A stretch of 64,000 bases of DNA from Moesziomyces globuligerus (lineage: Eukaryota > Basidiomycota > Ustilaginomycetes > Ustilaginales > Ustilaginaceae): positions 248,001-312,000 of the forward strand of contig JARVLF010000010.1 of NCBI GenBank assembly GCA_030849465.1, in the 5' to 3' direction. Made by a program: the position numbers and the translations under genes. Position 1 is the first letter of the stretch; each line of letters starts with the position of its first letter. The notes under the pieces are model-generated. The model worked only from the letters and a program-made list of their open reading frames with translations. It was not told the origin of the DNA and searched no databases. Positions 21,221 through 30,415 of this stretch are shown piece after piece.

Positions 21221-22309
21221 TTACTTGGAGGAGCCCTGTTCGGACTGGGCCCACTTTTTGAGCATCTCCTTCTTCTCAAAGGGCTCGACGCCTGCGGTGA
21301 CGCGGAATCCGGCCGAGAGCGAGCTCCAGTCGAGGTTGGCGCCGCCGATGGCGCGGGCCGAGACCATGTGCTGTCGGGCGAGCTCGATGATGGGCAGCGG
21401 GCAGTCGACCGACTCGCCGAGACGAATGATGTGCGAGGCGTCCTTGATGCCTCCGCTCAGCGTAAAGCCGTTTTCGCCCTGGAAGTTGCTGTCGAGGATC
21501 TTCTTGCCGTAGCCGAGCGCCGAGGGTGCCGGGTAGAACTCCTGGAGCCACTCGTAGACGCGGTCGCTGCCCACGCCCGTCTTGTCGGCCAGCGTCATGG
21601 TCTCCGAGAGCATCTCGATGGTCGAGACGATGATCGAGTTGCCGATGAGCTTGAACGACGCTGCGCGCTCCGGATTGCTGCCAAAGTCCATGATCTTGCG
21701 ACCCATCGCAGGCACCAAAAACTGCGAGGCGAACTTCTTCGAGTTGTACGGACCGGCCACGGCAAAGACGAGGCCAGCACTCGCCGCCATAGGCGGGGGT
21801 CCGAACGCAGGGGCGGCGACAAAGTGTCGCTTGGGCAGTGCCGAGATCTTGCGCTCGATCTTGCCCGTCGTGGCCGGGTAGAGCGTGCTGGTGTCGACGA
21901 GGAGCGTGCTGAAGCCGCTGGCGATGCGCTCCTGGGCGTGCTTGCCGACGCGCTTCTCCTCAGCCTCGAGCAAAGCGTCGTAGACGTGCTCGGCAGCCTC
22001 GTCGTCGGACAGGCTGGTGAAGATGAGGTCGCAGCGCGTGCCGATGGCCTCGATCGAGTCGACGGCCTTGACGAGACCGTCAAGCTCCTTCTCGAGCGCC
22101 TGCGCCTTGGCGACGGTGCGGTTGTAGACGAGCAGCGGTGGCAGCGGAGGCGACATCTCGCGCATGTGCTTGGCCAGGTTCGCGGCCATCTTAGAGCCCA
22201 TGTTGCCCAGCCCGATCCAGCCCACCTGGTGCTGCGGGTGCGGCGTGCTCGGTGTGCTGTAAGGGATGTCGACGTTGCCGCCGGCGCTGAGACCCGAGTG
22301 CGAAGCCAT
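21221..22309 (-). CDS. Beta-hydroxyacid dehydrogenase, 3-hydroxyisobutyrate dehydrogenase type
   Basis: The 362-aa product has an N-terminal Rossmann fold with GLGNMG (residues 33-38), the family substrate-binding signature around LVDTSTLYPATTGKIERKI, a glycine-rich AAPAFGPPPMAASAG turn, and the catalytic Lys in FKLIGNSI (Lys220, Asn224). The C-terminal all-helical 6-phosphogluconate-dehydrogenase-like domain contains GFTLSGGIKDASHIIRLGES. Enzymes of this family oxidise 3-hydroxyisobutyrate, tartronate semialdehyde or related beta-hydroxyacids with NAD(P); the substrate cannot be fixed from sequence alone. The first ATG next to the Rossmann fold (22309) is used; the frame extends upstream without the look of protein. 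No clear mitochondrial presequence is visible, so a cytosolic or peroxisomal enzyme is possible although the valine-pathway enzyme is mitochondrial. Confidence 0.88.
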   Translation of the reverse strand: MASHSGLSAGGNVDIPYSTPSTPHPQHQVGWIGLGNMGSKMAANLAKHMREMSPPLPPLLVYNRTVAKAQALEKELDGLVKAVDSIEAIGTRCDLIFTSLSDDEAAEHVYDALLEAEEKRVGKHAQERIASGFSTLLVDTSTLYPATTGKIERKISALPKRHFVAAPAFGPPPMAASAGLVFAVAGPYNSKKFASQFLVPAMGRKIMDFGSNPERAASFKLIGNSIIVSTIEMLSETMTLADKTGVGSDRVYEWLQEFYPAPSALGYGKKILDSNFQGENGFTLSGGIKDASHIIRLGESVDCPLPIIELARQHMVSARAIGGANLDWSSLSAGFRVTAGVEPFEKKEMLKKWAQSEQGSSK

Positions 22310-22798
22310 CTTGATGCTGGAAAGAGCGAGAGAGAGAGAGAGCGGCGAAAGATCGAAGATGGAGGATGATTGCAGGGCAAAGAGCCGAGAGCTGAGTCGA
22401 GTCGGTCGGCGTGCTGTTTGACGAGGGTGATGGCGGTGAAGCAAGCCAAGGCAGGTTATCGATGTGGTTGGCGTTGGAATCGACGGAGGATCCGAGGGTC
22501 GAACTGCCATGCGCGGCGCTGCAGCTACGTCGCTGTGCAGGTTCGCGCAGATTTCCACGGATCCCTGCTTACCCACGCGCACAAGCCAGGCTCACCGATC
22601 CGAAATCGGCCAATGTCCCGATCTATCATTCAATCGGGGCGCGCGTTGCTGAGGCCCAGTGGACATCACACATGCACGCTGCGCACGAGCGGTTCTCGCC
22701 AGTCCCTGTGCACTCGTCCATCTCGCCTTCGCTCGCCCACCTCTTCCGCTGTGCACATCGCTCGGGCTCTCTTCCATCACACTCTGCAGCTCACAGCC
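22310..22798. promoter_or_regulatory. Divergent promoter between dehydrogenase and V-ATPase subunit e
   Basis: 489 bp separate the two start codons. A GA-dinucleotide run (about 22326-22342) lies just upstream of the dehydrogenase start. No coding frame is supported. Confidence 0.5.
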
Positions 22799-23180
22799 AT
22801 GTCGGGGTGGACAACCATCTGGGTCTTCCTCATCGCGGCCGGCGCCAGCAGCGCCGTCTGGGTCACGACGCCCAAGGGACCCAACCAAGTGTAAGTTTCC
22901 CCTCTGCGCTGCATCGGCTACAGTCCACCGCGTGCTCGGATGCTGACATCTGGCCTCGATGCTACAGGCTGATTCGGACCTCGGTCGTGCTCGCATTGAC
23001 GTGCATGTACCTCATGTGGTTCATCATCTACATGGCACAACTCCATCCCATCGTCAGTGAGTATCCGCGCGGCAGTTTCAACCGCGCTTCCCGAACGATG
23101 CAAGGACTTGCGCTGAGCACGCTCACCTTCGACGACCAACAGAACCCAAACGAGGTGATGTTCGCTTCCTCGAACACTGA
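22799..23180 (+). CDS. VMA9: V-type ATPase subunit e (Vma9), three exons
   Basis: Exons 22799-22890, 22968-23056 and 23143-23180 join to 219 nt, a 72-aa protein. Introns are 77 and 86 nt with donors GTAAGT and GTGAGT, acceptors CTACAG and CCAACAG, and a CTGAC branch site in the first. The product starts MSGWTTIWVFLIAAGASSAV, has a second hydrophobic helix in VVLALTCMYLMWFIIYMAQL, and ends HPIVKPKRGDVRFLEH. The sequence MWxIxxxAQLHPxxxPxRxDxR is the hallmark of subunit e in fungi and animals. It is a small two-helix membrane component of the V0 sector of the proton pump that acidifies vacuoles and Golgi. No single-frame ORF covers it, so a scan without splicing would miss it. The 3' end faces the F-box gene 212 bp away. 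Confidence 0.93.
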
Positions 23181-23392
23181 TCCCACGTCTCGAGCACACC
23201 GGAGTCGGTCACAATCCTCCGCCACCACATCATCCTTGTACATTACGTCTGCTATCCAATGGCACCAACCTTCTCGCCTCGCACCAACCTGGCATCTTCC
23301 TTCTCAGCCACAGCAGTTCTCCACACGCTTCTTCAGAACAGGTCCGACCAGTCAACGACGGGTAAGCGCCTGGACAGTGCGATTTCATTCCG

Positions 23393-25399
23393 CTAGTCCG
23401 ATGCCACACTTGGAGCCTGTCTGGGGATCACCTTCTGCCTCTGCGAAAAGTCGAGATGCATCAGAACATGCCTGTCTCCCATCTGCCGATCGGGGAGCAG
23501 GTCGATGTCCTCTGGCATCTCGAAATCTCCACCGGCAGGCTGGTCCGCCGTGTAGTAGATGCCGACCTCGTCCATCTGCAAGCTGCTGCAGATCCCGTAG
23601 GTATGCGGCTGATTCATCGCGCGGTACACGAGCAGTGGCGGCGCTTGCTCGTACGTTGCATCCGCCTGGTCATCGCGACTGCCTCCTTCCTCATTCGCGG
23701 CCGCCGGTACGAGACTTGCTGGTGGCCTGTCCGCGCTGCCTTCACCGGGATGACGGGCGGCTGCTTCGAGGTTGAAGTCGAGGATCAAAGCGTCCTCGTT
23801 GACGATGACCGCCCTGCCTTCGTGCACCGTGAGCTGAGCGTCTCCGAGCATCTCCCAAAGACGTCTGCTGTTCCATCCCTGATCAGACCAGTCCTCCCTG
23901 CCGCCGAGTACCTTGCGCTCGTAGTACTCCTCGAGGTTCTCGAACTCGACCTCGACAAACATGTCTGGCGGCTGGCTCGGGTCGTCAAAGAACTTCTTGT
24001 AGTCTCGGATGAGCAGCACCGTCCCGTGTCCCAGGATGAGCAGCGTTCTGGTCTTGAGATCCGGATGCACGGCCGACCAGATCTGGTAGGGCGTCATGGT
24101 CAGCTGCGCCAGATTCATCGTGTTCGGTCCGGCTTGCCACAGGTTCGGCGGCGATCGTTGCAGCTCGCATCGGACAAAGCCTGCATTCTCGAGGGCGGGC
24201 GCCAAGGCGTCTCGCACTCTCCAGGTAGCCGGCGGCGGTCTGCCGGCCGCGAAATGCTGGCCGAGATTCCACACCAGCCTGCTCGTATGCCGGGAGTAGA
24301 CCGAGAACGTCTTGGCGCCGACGCCATTGAGAAAGACAAAGTCGTCGTCAAAGTCGACGTAGTTGACGTTGCCTTCGCGGTGCGGCGCGTCGCGAACGTC
24401 GATGGTTTGCACGAGCTCCTGCTCCGGCACGTTCCAGAACATGATGCGGCCGTCCTGGCTCGCCGCACACAGGAACGGATACTGGAAGCGATACGCGCGT
24501 ACCGGCCGGGCGGAGCTGAGGATTGCGAAGCGTTGATAGTGGCCCCGGTCAGGCGTGCGGCCCAAGTCCGGCACGAGTCTCTCGCTGCGCCACACCTCAA
24601 AGTGGTTTCCTGGTCGATCGAAGACGATCCAGCCCGCGGAGAATTCGAGGTGTGGGCATGCCCGCGTCGCTGTCTTTGCGATGTGCCAAAGAAGCGTCAT
24701 GGTGCTGTGATCGAAAACCTGAATGCCGCCGGCCTGGCCTGTGACGATGAGCGTTCTCTCCTCGGGGTCCAGCTTGCACCTCCAGACGCCAAGGCCGTAC
24801 GTCCTTTCGTGCAGCTTACGATGGCGCGGTAGGATGCATGTCGATGGCTCGCCCTCGTGCTGGTCATCCGCTGAAGAGGTGGATGAGCCGACATCCTGCG
24901 CTTGAGGATTCAGACCAGTAGCGTCTTTGCCGGTCCAGTTGCAATCAAGTTGCCAGAGCTTGCAGCAAAGGGACTGCCAGGAGTTGCACCCATCGAAATA
25001 TGCCGTCGTGTTTCTCGAGCGATAGCGTTGAACCGTTCGGCCCAGCATGTCCTTGTCCAAGTCCGCATCAGCCTCGCTGTTGAGACGCTGCAGTACGCTG
25101 GCAACGACAGCCGTGCCGCTCTGCTGCTCCTGTGCCCTTCGGTCTAGCTGGCAGTAGCCCAGTCGCAGAGCGAGGGCGCGCCAGAGCGCTTCGTCGGAGC
25201 ACACCTCGTGCCAGCCTCGACTTACGCGCTGGCATCGCAGCAACGCTGGCGGCTGCAGGAAGCTCAGAATGTTGAGAAACGTCTCTGGCGGTAGGAGCAT
25301 GCTTGGATCTGCTGACGGTGGCATCGTGTGAGAGGGTGAGGTGGTTCGGAGCCTCTTCCGACGGTCGCTGAAGGTGTCGGGCCGGCTTGCCTCGCCCAT
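23393..25399 (-). CDS. F-box protein with probable beta-propeller C-terminus
   Basis: The 668-aa product has an F-box at about residues 35-80 (LLPPETFLNILSFLQPPALL, then RCQRVSRGWHEVCSDEALWR). Downstream are repeat-like blocks typical of divergent WD/beta-propeller folds: YGLGVWRCKLDPEERTLIVT, GGIQVFDHSTMTLLWHI, FLCAASQDGRIMFWNVPEQE and KTFSVYSRHTSRLVWNLGQ. F-box proteins bind Skp1 and bring substrates to SCF ubiquitin ligases; the propeller would be the substrate-binding part. I do not recognise a named orthologue. The frame stays open upstream to 25516 but only with a non-ATG start; 25399 is the first ATG, and 25324 (MPPSADPSM) is a credible second choice. The promoter is shared with the divergent phosphatase gene. 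Confidence 0.8.
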   Translation of the reverse strand: MGEASRPDTFSDRRKRLRTTSPSHTMPPSADPSMLLPPETFLNILSFLQPPALLRCQRVSRGWHEVCSDEALWRALALRLGYCQLDRRAQEQQSGTAVVASVLQRLNSEADADLDKDMLGRTVQRYRSRNTTAYFDGCNSWQSLCCKLWQLDCNWTGKDATGLNPQAQDVGSSTSSADDQHEGEPSTCILPRHRKLHERTYGLGVWRCKLDPEERTLIVTGQAGGIQVFDHSTMTLLWHIAKTATRACPHLEFSAGWIVFDRPGNHFEVWRSERLVPDLGRTPDRGHYQRFAILSSARPVRAYRFQYPFLCAASQDGRIMFWNVPEQELVQTIDVRDAPHREGNVNYVDFDDDFVFLNGVGAKTFSVYSRHTSRLVWNLGQHFAAGRPPPATWRVRDALAPALENAGFVRCELQRSPPNLWQAGPNTMNLAQLTMTPYQIWSAVHPDLKTRTLLILGHGTVLLIRDYKKFFDDPSQPPDMFVEVEFENLEEYYERKVLGGREDWSDQGWNSRRLWEMLGDAQLTVHEGRAVIVNEDALILDFNLEAAARHPGEGSADRPPASLVPAAANEEGGSRDDQADATYEQAPPLLVYRAMNQPHTYGICSSLQMDEVGIYYTADQPAGGDFEMPEDIDLLPDRQMGDRHVLMHLDFSQRQKVIPRQAPSVASD

Positions 25400-26019
25400 C
25401 TGGCCAGCCTGAAACCAGCCGAGTCTCGCGCCAGAAGGGAAGCCGCCGCACCAGAGCGACTGTGGTGGAGCGTCTGCCTGTCTCTTCTTGCACCTCGCGC
25501 TCGGAGAGGCGGCCAAGGTAGATCACGGAGGTGGCAGTCGAGACATGAGTGCCTGACCGACCCTTTCCGAGGCGTCAAGTCGCCTACAGAATAAGGTTGG
25601 CTGCGCCCGTTGCCTGCGAAGCAAGTTGGGCTGCCTACTCAGCCAGGCTGCGAAATCCACCACGCGTCAGGGCTGGGACGAGGAGCTCGTGCATGTCGGG
25701 TGAGCCGAAAACCTCCACACGGCTCTTCCAACACCTCAGGCGGTCCACATCGGAAACGGCTGCACAGCCAGCTCGGCCTGCATTCATTCACTCACGGATC
25801 ACAGAGTCACACAGCCATTCACCTCACCACACAACCTCACTCTGCACGCTCTTGGCCGCAATCTAATCCTTGGATCGGCTCATCCGCCCCACACACCCTA
25901 GACGAGTCGGGTCGATATCGATCACCAGCCACTTGGCTCTCCGCATGCCAGCTGGCTGCTGTTCGGCTCTTTGAAGCTCAAGTAGGATCGGCACGGCGGC
26001 GCGGCCAAGCGGCGATGCC
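25400..26019. promoter_or_regulatory. Divergent promoter between F-box and synaptojanin-like genes
   Basis: 620 bp between start codons, no supported coding frame. The half near the phosphatase is CA/CT-rich on the plus strand (around 25780-25870), as expected for a leader. Confidence 0.45.
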
Positions 26020-26053
26020 ATGCACGTCTATCTGCAAGATGCGCCGCGCGTGA
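26015..26053 (+). promoter_or_regulatory. Overlapping out-of-frame upstream ORF at the phosphatase start
   Basis: An ATG at 26015 precedes the phosphatase ATG at 26020 by 5 nt in another frame and runs 12 codons to TGA at 26051-26053. Both have a G at -3. Scanning ribosomes would meet the short frame first, so it may lower phosphatase synthesis. Functional role is inferred. Confidence 0.5.
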
Positions 26054-29000
26054 TCGCGCTCGTTTCGGATGACCTCGAGCTCAACACTCTGGGCCAGTCG
26101 AGCGACAAGTCTGGCTCCTCATCGCCCATCACCTCACCCACCGCCATCCTGATCTCAACGCAGGCTCCGGAAGCAGCACCCTCCGACAGCGCATCCACTC
26201 TCAACGGCTCGACTTCGGCTCATCTGCCATCCTCCGCCGCCAAGGCGGTCGTCGAGGTGGTCAAAGAGGACGAGCTCCGTGCCTTGACGCTGCAGAGGCT
26301 CACCTCCAAGCCCATCCACGGCTGCCTAGGTCTCATCCATGTCGGTCAGGATCTCTTTATTGCCGTGGTCACCGGCGCACAGGAGGTCGGAGCCATCCGC
26401 CCTGGGGAGACGGTCATGCGCATCACCGCCGTCTCCTTCTACTGCGTCGATCGCGCCACTTGGGACGAGACGCTCATCTCCGAGGCTTCGGCCTCACAAC
26501 TCGAGTCTCACGACTCGTACGGTCCAGGTCACGAAGGCGCCGTCACCCAACCCAGCCTCTACGAGCATCCGTGCACAAGTATCAAGAAGCTCCTCAGCAC
26601 GGGAACCTTCTACTTTGCCAAAGGCGGCACCTTCGATCTTTCCACCCGTCTGGACAAGCGACTCGCAGACGCTGCAAGACACGCTCACGACATCTCCCGC
26701 TACGACAGCCGCTTTGTCTGGAACAACTACATGATCGAGCCGCTCATCAGCTTCCGCGAGCGCTTGGACCGAGCCGAGCGCGCTCGAGTGGATGCTGGCT
26801 GCTTCCTGCTGCTTGCGATCCAGGGCTTCGTCGGTGCGTTCGACGTGCCTAGCGCACCCAACCCTTCCCCTGCTTTACAGGCGGCCGGTGCACAGGCAGG
26901 CGCTGCAGCAGACCCAGTCGCTGCGAGTCTTACCACTGGCAGGCCTTTGGGAACGCTCGCGCTCATAAGTCGTCTGAGCTGGAAGAGGGCCGGCACGCGG
27001 TTCAATACCCGTGGCGTCGATGACGATGGCAATGTGGCCAACTTTGTCGAGACGGAGACTCTCTTCAGTGACAGCACCTTCACCTCCACCTTCGTTCAGG
27101 TGCGCGGCTCTGTGCCGCTCTTCTGGGAGCAACAAGGTCTGCAGGCGTTCAATGCCAAGATCCAGATCACTCGGTCGCGTGGTGCTTCGCAGCCCGCTTT
27201 CGATCGTCACTTTGCTGATCTCATCTCCCACTACTCTCGCATACATGCGATCAACCTGCTCGGAACGCGCGATGCCGAGACTGTGCTCACGGCTGCGTAC
27301 GCGGAACATATGCGACACAGCTCAGCTGAAGCCATTGCTCCCTTGCCCGCCGACGAGTCAACCTCTGCTCGTGGCGAGCAGGTGCAGGACGACGGCTCGG
27401 AGCGGATCGGCCTCACAAACTTCGACTTTCACACCGTGTCCCGGAATGCGGGCGGCATCGACGGCGTCCGCAGCGAGCTCCGCTACTTGGGTCCCGTCCA
27501 GCTCAAGCGCAAGGCGTTTGGCTTTTCGCTCATCGACAATGCATCGTCCCAAGTGCTTCGCCGGCAAAAAGGTATCTTCCGGACCAACTGCCTGGACTGT
27601 CTCGACCGCACCAATGTCATCGAAGACATGCTCTCGCGTTCCATGCTCGACGCCTTCGTCGAAGCCGTGACGAATCGAGAGACCGCTCAGCAGGTGGTGC
27701 AAGACCCTTACCATCCCATCTGGGTCCACCACCGCGTGCTCTGGGCGGAGAACGGCGACGCGCTCTCCAAGATCTACGCGGGCACGGGCGCGCTCAACTC
27801 GAGCTTCACCCGTAGCGGCAAGAAGACGCTCGGCGGCCTCTTGAGCGATGCGGCCAAGAGCGCCGGTCGCATGTACATCAACAACTTCCAGGACAAGAAC
27901 AAGCAGAACGTCATCGACGCCCTCCTCGGCAATATGGCCAACCAGCGGCCCGTCGCTGTCTTTGATCCCGTGCTCGACAGCGTCACGGCCGAGCTCAATG
28001 CGCGCGTCGACGAGTATTCGTCCAGCCGCAACATCTCGATCTTCGCTGGTACCTACAACCTCAATGGAAAGTCGCCGGGCGAATCTCTCGTCCCTTGGCT
28101 CTTCCCGGACGGCGAGGATATCGAGCCGGACATCTTCGCAATCGGCTTCCAGGAGATCGTCCAGCTTACTCCGCAGCAGATTCTGATGACCGATCCAGAC
28201 AAGATCCGCATCTGGGAGGCCAAGATCATGGAGACCATCGCACGCAGGCCTAGTCGCAAGTCGCGCTACATCCTGCTGCGTAGCGAGCAGCTCGTGGGAA
28301 CGGCGCTCGTCATCCTTATCAAGGAGGAGCTGGTCAACGACGTCCGCCTCGTCGAGGCTGCGACGCGCAAGACCGGTCTGAAAGGCATGAGTGGAAACAA
28401 GGGCGGCGTTGCGATTCGTATGGACTACTACGACACGTCCATCTGCTTTGTCACGGCGCACTTTGCGGCCGGCCACTCGGCATACGAAGAGAGAAACGCC
28501 GACTACTGGACCATCACCAGAGGACTTTCGTTTGCACGAGGCAAGACCATTGGCAGCCATGACCATGTCGTCTGGCTTGGCGACTTCAACTACCGCATCG
28601 ACCTAACCAACGATGCCGTGCGCTCGATGGCAGCACGCGAAGATCTGGCGAGCCTCATCGCGCGAGACCAGCTGCGGCGCAGCAAAGAGGCCGGCGATAT
28701 CTTCCCAGGCTACGAGGAGGGTCCCATCACGTTCGCGCCGACCTACAAGTATGACAATGGCTCGGACCAGTACGACTCGTCGGAGAAGCAGCGCATCCCG
28801 GCGTGGACGGATCGCATCCTCTACCGCGGGCTCGGTCTGCAGCAGAACAGCTACTCACGAGCCGAGCTCAAGACCAGCGATCACAGACCCGTGTACGCTA
28901 CCTTCGTCGGACCCGTGCGCATCGTCGACCATCTCAAGCGCGATGCGATCCGCAAGCAGTTGCTGCACGAGAAGAAGGCGACCGACGGCCTGGCTGCCGC

Positions 29001-29625
29001 AGGGTCGGTTTCGTCCGAGAGCGACGAAGAAGAGAGCCTGCCAGATCCTTCCGACGAGCACCAGCAGTGGTGGAACGCTCCAGCGGAAACGTCGGATGGC
29101 TCGGATTCCGAGGACAGCGATGCGGGCGGCGGCGCTTCGAATCCGTTCCGCAAGGATGGGGCTCCGCGTCGCTTGCGCAAGCATGCGCTGCTTGGCGTCG
29201 ACCGCCAGCCGCGCAAAGGCAGCTTTTCGGGAGCAAAGAGCAGCACGGAGCGCTCGATCGGAGACCGCGCTAGCTCCGTGCCAGCCTCGCCCACCATGGC
29301 AGCTCGAAGCAAGTCAACGGAGGGTCCGGATCCTGCTGGAGCTACATTGCGCCAGACTGCGTCCATCTCGCCGACGATCGAGAGGCGCGTCATATCCGGA
29401 CCGGCGACCTCAGCTAACGGTCGGCCGGCTCCGCCCCCGATTCCGGTCAAGCCGACCGCCTCGACGGCAACAGCTGGCAACGGCACGACGATGGCGGCTA
29501 CCAGCTCGACGAGCTCGGCGTCGTCCATCAAGCCAGAGCTGCCCAAGAGGCCCGAGCTGGGATCGCGCTCGGCGTCCTACTCCTCACACAAGTCGAAGAA
29601 GAGCCTGCTCGATGATAGCGATTAG
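26020..29625 (+). CDS. Synaptojanin-type phosphoinositide phosphatase (Sac1 plus 5-phosphatase)
   Basis: The intronless 1201-aa product carries two catalytic domains. The Sac1 domain (about residues 60-560) has an intact CX5R(T/S) active site, RTNCLDCLDRTN, with Cys524 and Arg530. The inositol 5-phosphatase domain (about 670-975) has FAGTYNLNGKS at 675, GFQEIVQL, MSGNKGGVAIRM, WLGDFNYRI at 852, PAWTDRILYRG at 927 and SDHRPV at 953, all core residues present. The last 220 residues are acidic then Ser/Pro-rich, with a PAPPPIPVKP-like stretch suited to SH3 binding. Architecture and order match the yeast Inp51/52/53 (Sjl) proteins, which remove phosphates from PI(4,5)P2 and other phosphoinositides at the plasma membrane and endosomes during endocytosis. 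Both active sites look competent, which favours Inp52/53 over Inp51, whose Sac1 site is degenerate. Confidence 0.94.
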   Translation: MHVYLQDAPRVIALVSDDLELNTLGQSSDKSGSSSPITSPTAILISTQAPEAAPSDSASTLNGSTSAHLPSSAAKAVVEVVKEDELRALTLQRLTSKPIHGCLGLIHVGQDLFIAVVTGAQEVGAIRPGETVMRITAVSFYCVDRATWDETLISEASASQLESHDSYGPGHEGAVTQPSLYEHPCTSIKKLLSTGTFYFAKGGTFDLSTRLDKRLADAARHAHDISRYDSRFVWNNYMIEPLISFRERLDRAERARVDAGCFLLLAIQGFVGAFDVPSAPNPSPALQAAGAQAGAAADPVAASLTTGRPLGTLALISRLSWKRAGTRFNTRGVDDDGNVANFVETETLFSDSTFTSTFVQVRGSVPLFWEQQGLQAFNAKIQITRSRGASQPAFDRHFADLISHYSRIHAINLLGTRDAETVLTAAYAEHMRHSSAEAIAPLPADESTSARGEQVQDDGSERIGLTNFDFHTVSRNAGGIDGVRSELRYLGPVQLKRKAFGFSLIDNASSQVLRRQKGIFRTNCLDCLDRTNVIEDMLSRSMLDAFVEAVTNRETAQQVVQDPYHPIWVHHRVLWAENGDALSKIYAGTGALNSSFTRSGKKTLGGLLSDAAKSAGRMYINNFQDKNKQNVIDALLGNMANQRPVAVFDPVLDSVTAELNARVDEYSSSRNISIFAGTYNLNGKSPGESLVPWLFPDGEDIEPDIFAIGFQEIVQLTPQQILMTDPDKIRIWEAKIMETIARRPSRKSRYILLRSEQLVGTALVILIKEELVNDVRLVEAATRKTGLKGMSGNKGGVAIRMDYYDTSICFVTAHFAAGHSAYEERNADYWTITRGLSFARGKTIGSHDHVVWLGDFNYRIDLTNDAVRSMAAREDLASLIARDQLRRSKEAGDIFPGYEEGPITFAPTYKYDNGSDQYDSSEKQRIPAWTDRILYRGLGLQQNSYSRAELKTSDHRPVYATFVGPVRIVDHLKRDAIRKQLLHEKKATDGLAAAGSVSSESDEEESLPDPSDEHQQWWNAPAETSDGSDSEDSDAGGGASNPFRKDGAPRRLRKHALLGVDRQPRKGSFSGAKSSTERSIGDRASSVPASPTMAARSKSTEGPDPAGATLRQTASISPTIERRVISGPATSANGRPAPPPIPVKPTASTATAGNGTTMAATSSTSSASSIKPELPKRPELGSRSASYSSHKSKKSLLDDSD

Positions 29626-29766
29626 ATGTGCGCTGCGATGCGCGCCTTGCTGCACGCGGCGCAGCTCAGCTTTGTTTAAGAAGATAGACTTTGTTCAAAC
29701 GGACGCTTTTTCATTTGGGCCTGCGAGTGCCGCTGTGCGAGATGGTCCGAGGTGTCGACGTGAAAC

Positions 29767-30415
29767 CTATTGGCCGGCATCGTAGATCTCCGCGTTGCCG
29801 CACATGTCTTTGTACTGAAGGCGGGAGCATCGCCAAAGAAGAAGGTCAGTCGGTGTTCTGAGCCAGGGAGCGTGCGTGTCAGCGTGGTGCTTACCTCCTC
29901 CAGCGACATGTTTGCGATCGAGACGTTCGAGGCCTGCTCCACGGCGCGGTTCGAAAGCAGTATCCGTTAGCAAAGACAGACCTTACTACAAAGAAATCTG
30001 AAGGATGGGTGGGGGGACTGTGACATACGACTTCGACCGAGGACTTGGCTTTGGCCTTGAGCCTCTGTCGGACCTTGCCGTCGTTGAGTTCGAGGATGTG
30101 TACCAACTCATCGCTGTCCTTGTCTGCAATCAGCACGCAGAGGCCGTTCCACGTAGCACCCTTACCGTCCACGCCAGCCTTTTCATCGCCCTTGACGAGC
30201 TTGGCGTGGAAGCCGAGCACGTCCTTTTCGTCCTTGAACGTGACCGACGAGGAGGGTTGGACGAGCTGGATGAGGCTGTAGAGGCCGCATTCCTCGCGGG
30301 GGCCTTCGCCGCTGTTGATCTCGTCGATGAAGTCGCTCGCGCGGATGTTGTCCAGCACAGCCTGGCCCGAGGCGCTCGAGCCAGAGAGGATGTACAGTGC
30401 AACGTGCTCCGACAT
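29767..30415 (-). CDS. Unrecognised 157-aa protein, three exons
   Basis: Exons 30029-30415, 29895-29933 and 29767-29814, all joined in phase 0. Introns have donors GTATGT and GTAAGC, a GCTAAC branch site in the first and CTGAC in the second, and acceptors GCAG and TTCAG. The first acceptor could also lie 3 nt earlier, adding one Gln. The product begins MSEHVALYILSGSSASGQAV, continues with FIDEINSGEGPREECGLYSL, WNGLCVLIADKDSDELVHIL, and ends SLEEYKDMCGNAEIYDAGQ. It is small, acidic at the end, has no signal peptide or membrane segment, and looks like a compact alpha/beta domain. I do not recognise the family. The intron signals and coherent protein make a real gene likely. It converges on the synaptojanin gene 141 bp away. 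Confidence 0.72.

Noticed and set aside
18886..21279. Minus-strand 797-codon frame opposite Rad21
   Set aside because: Antisense mirror of an acidic GC-rich gene, giving Arg/Leu/His-rich nonsense.
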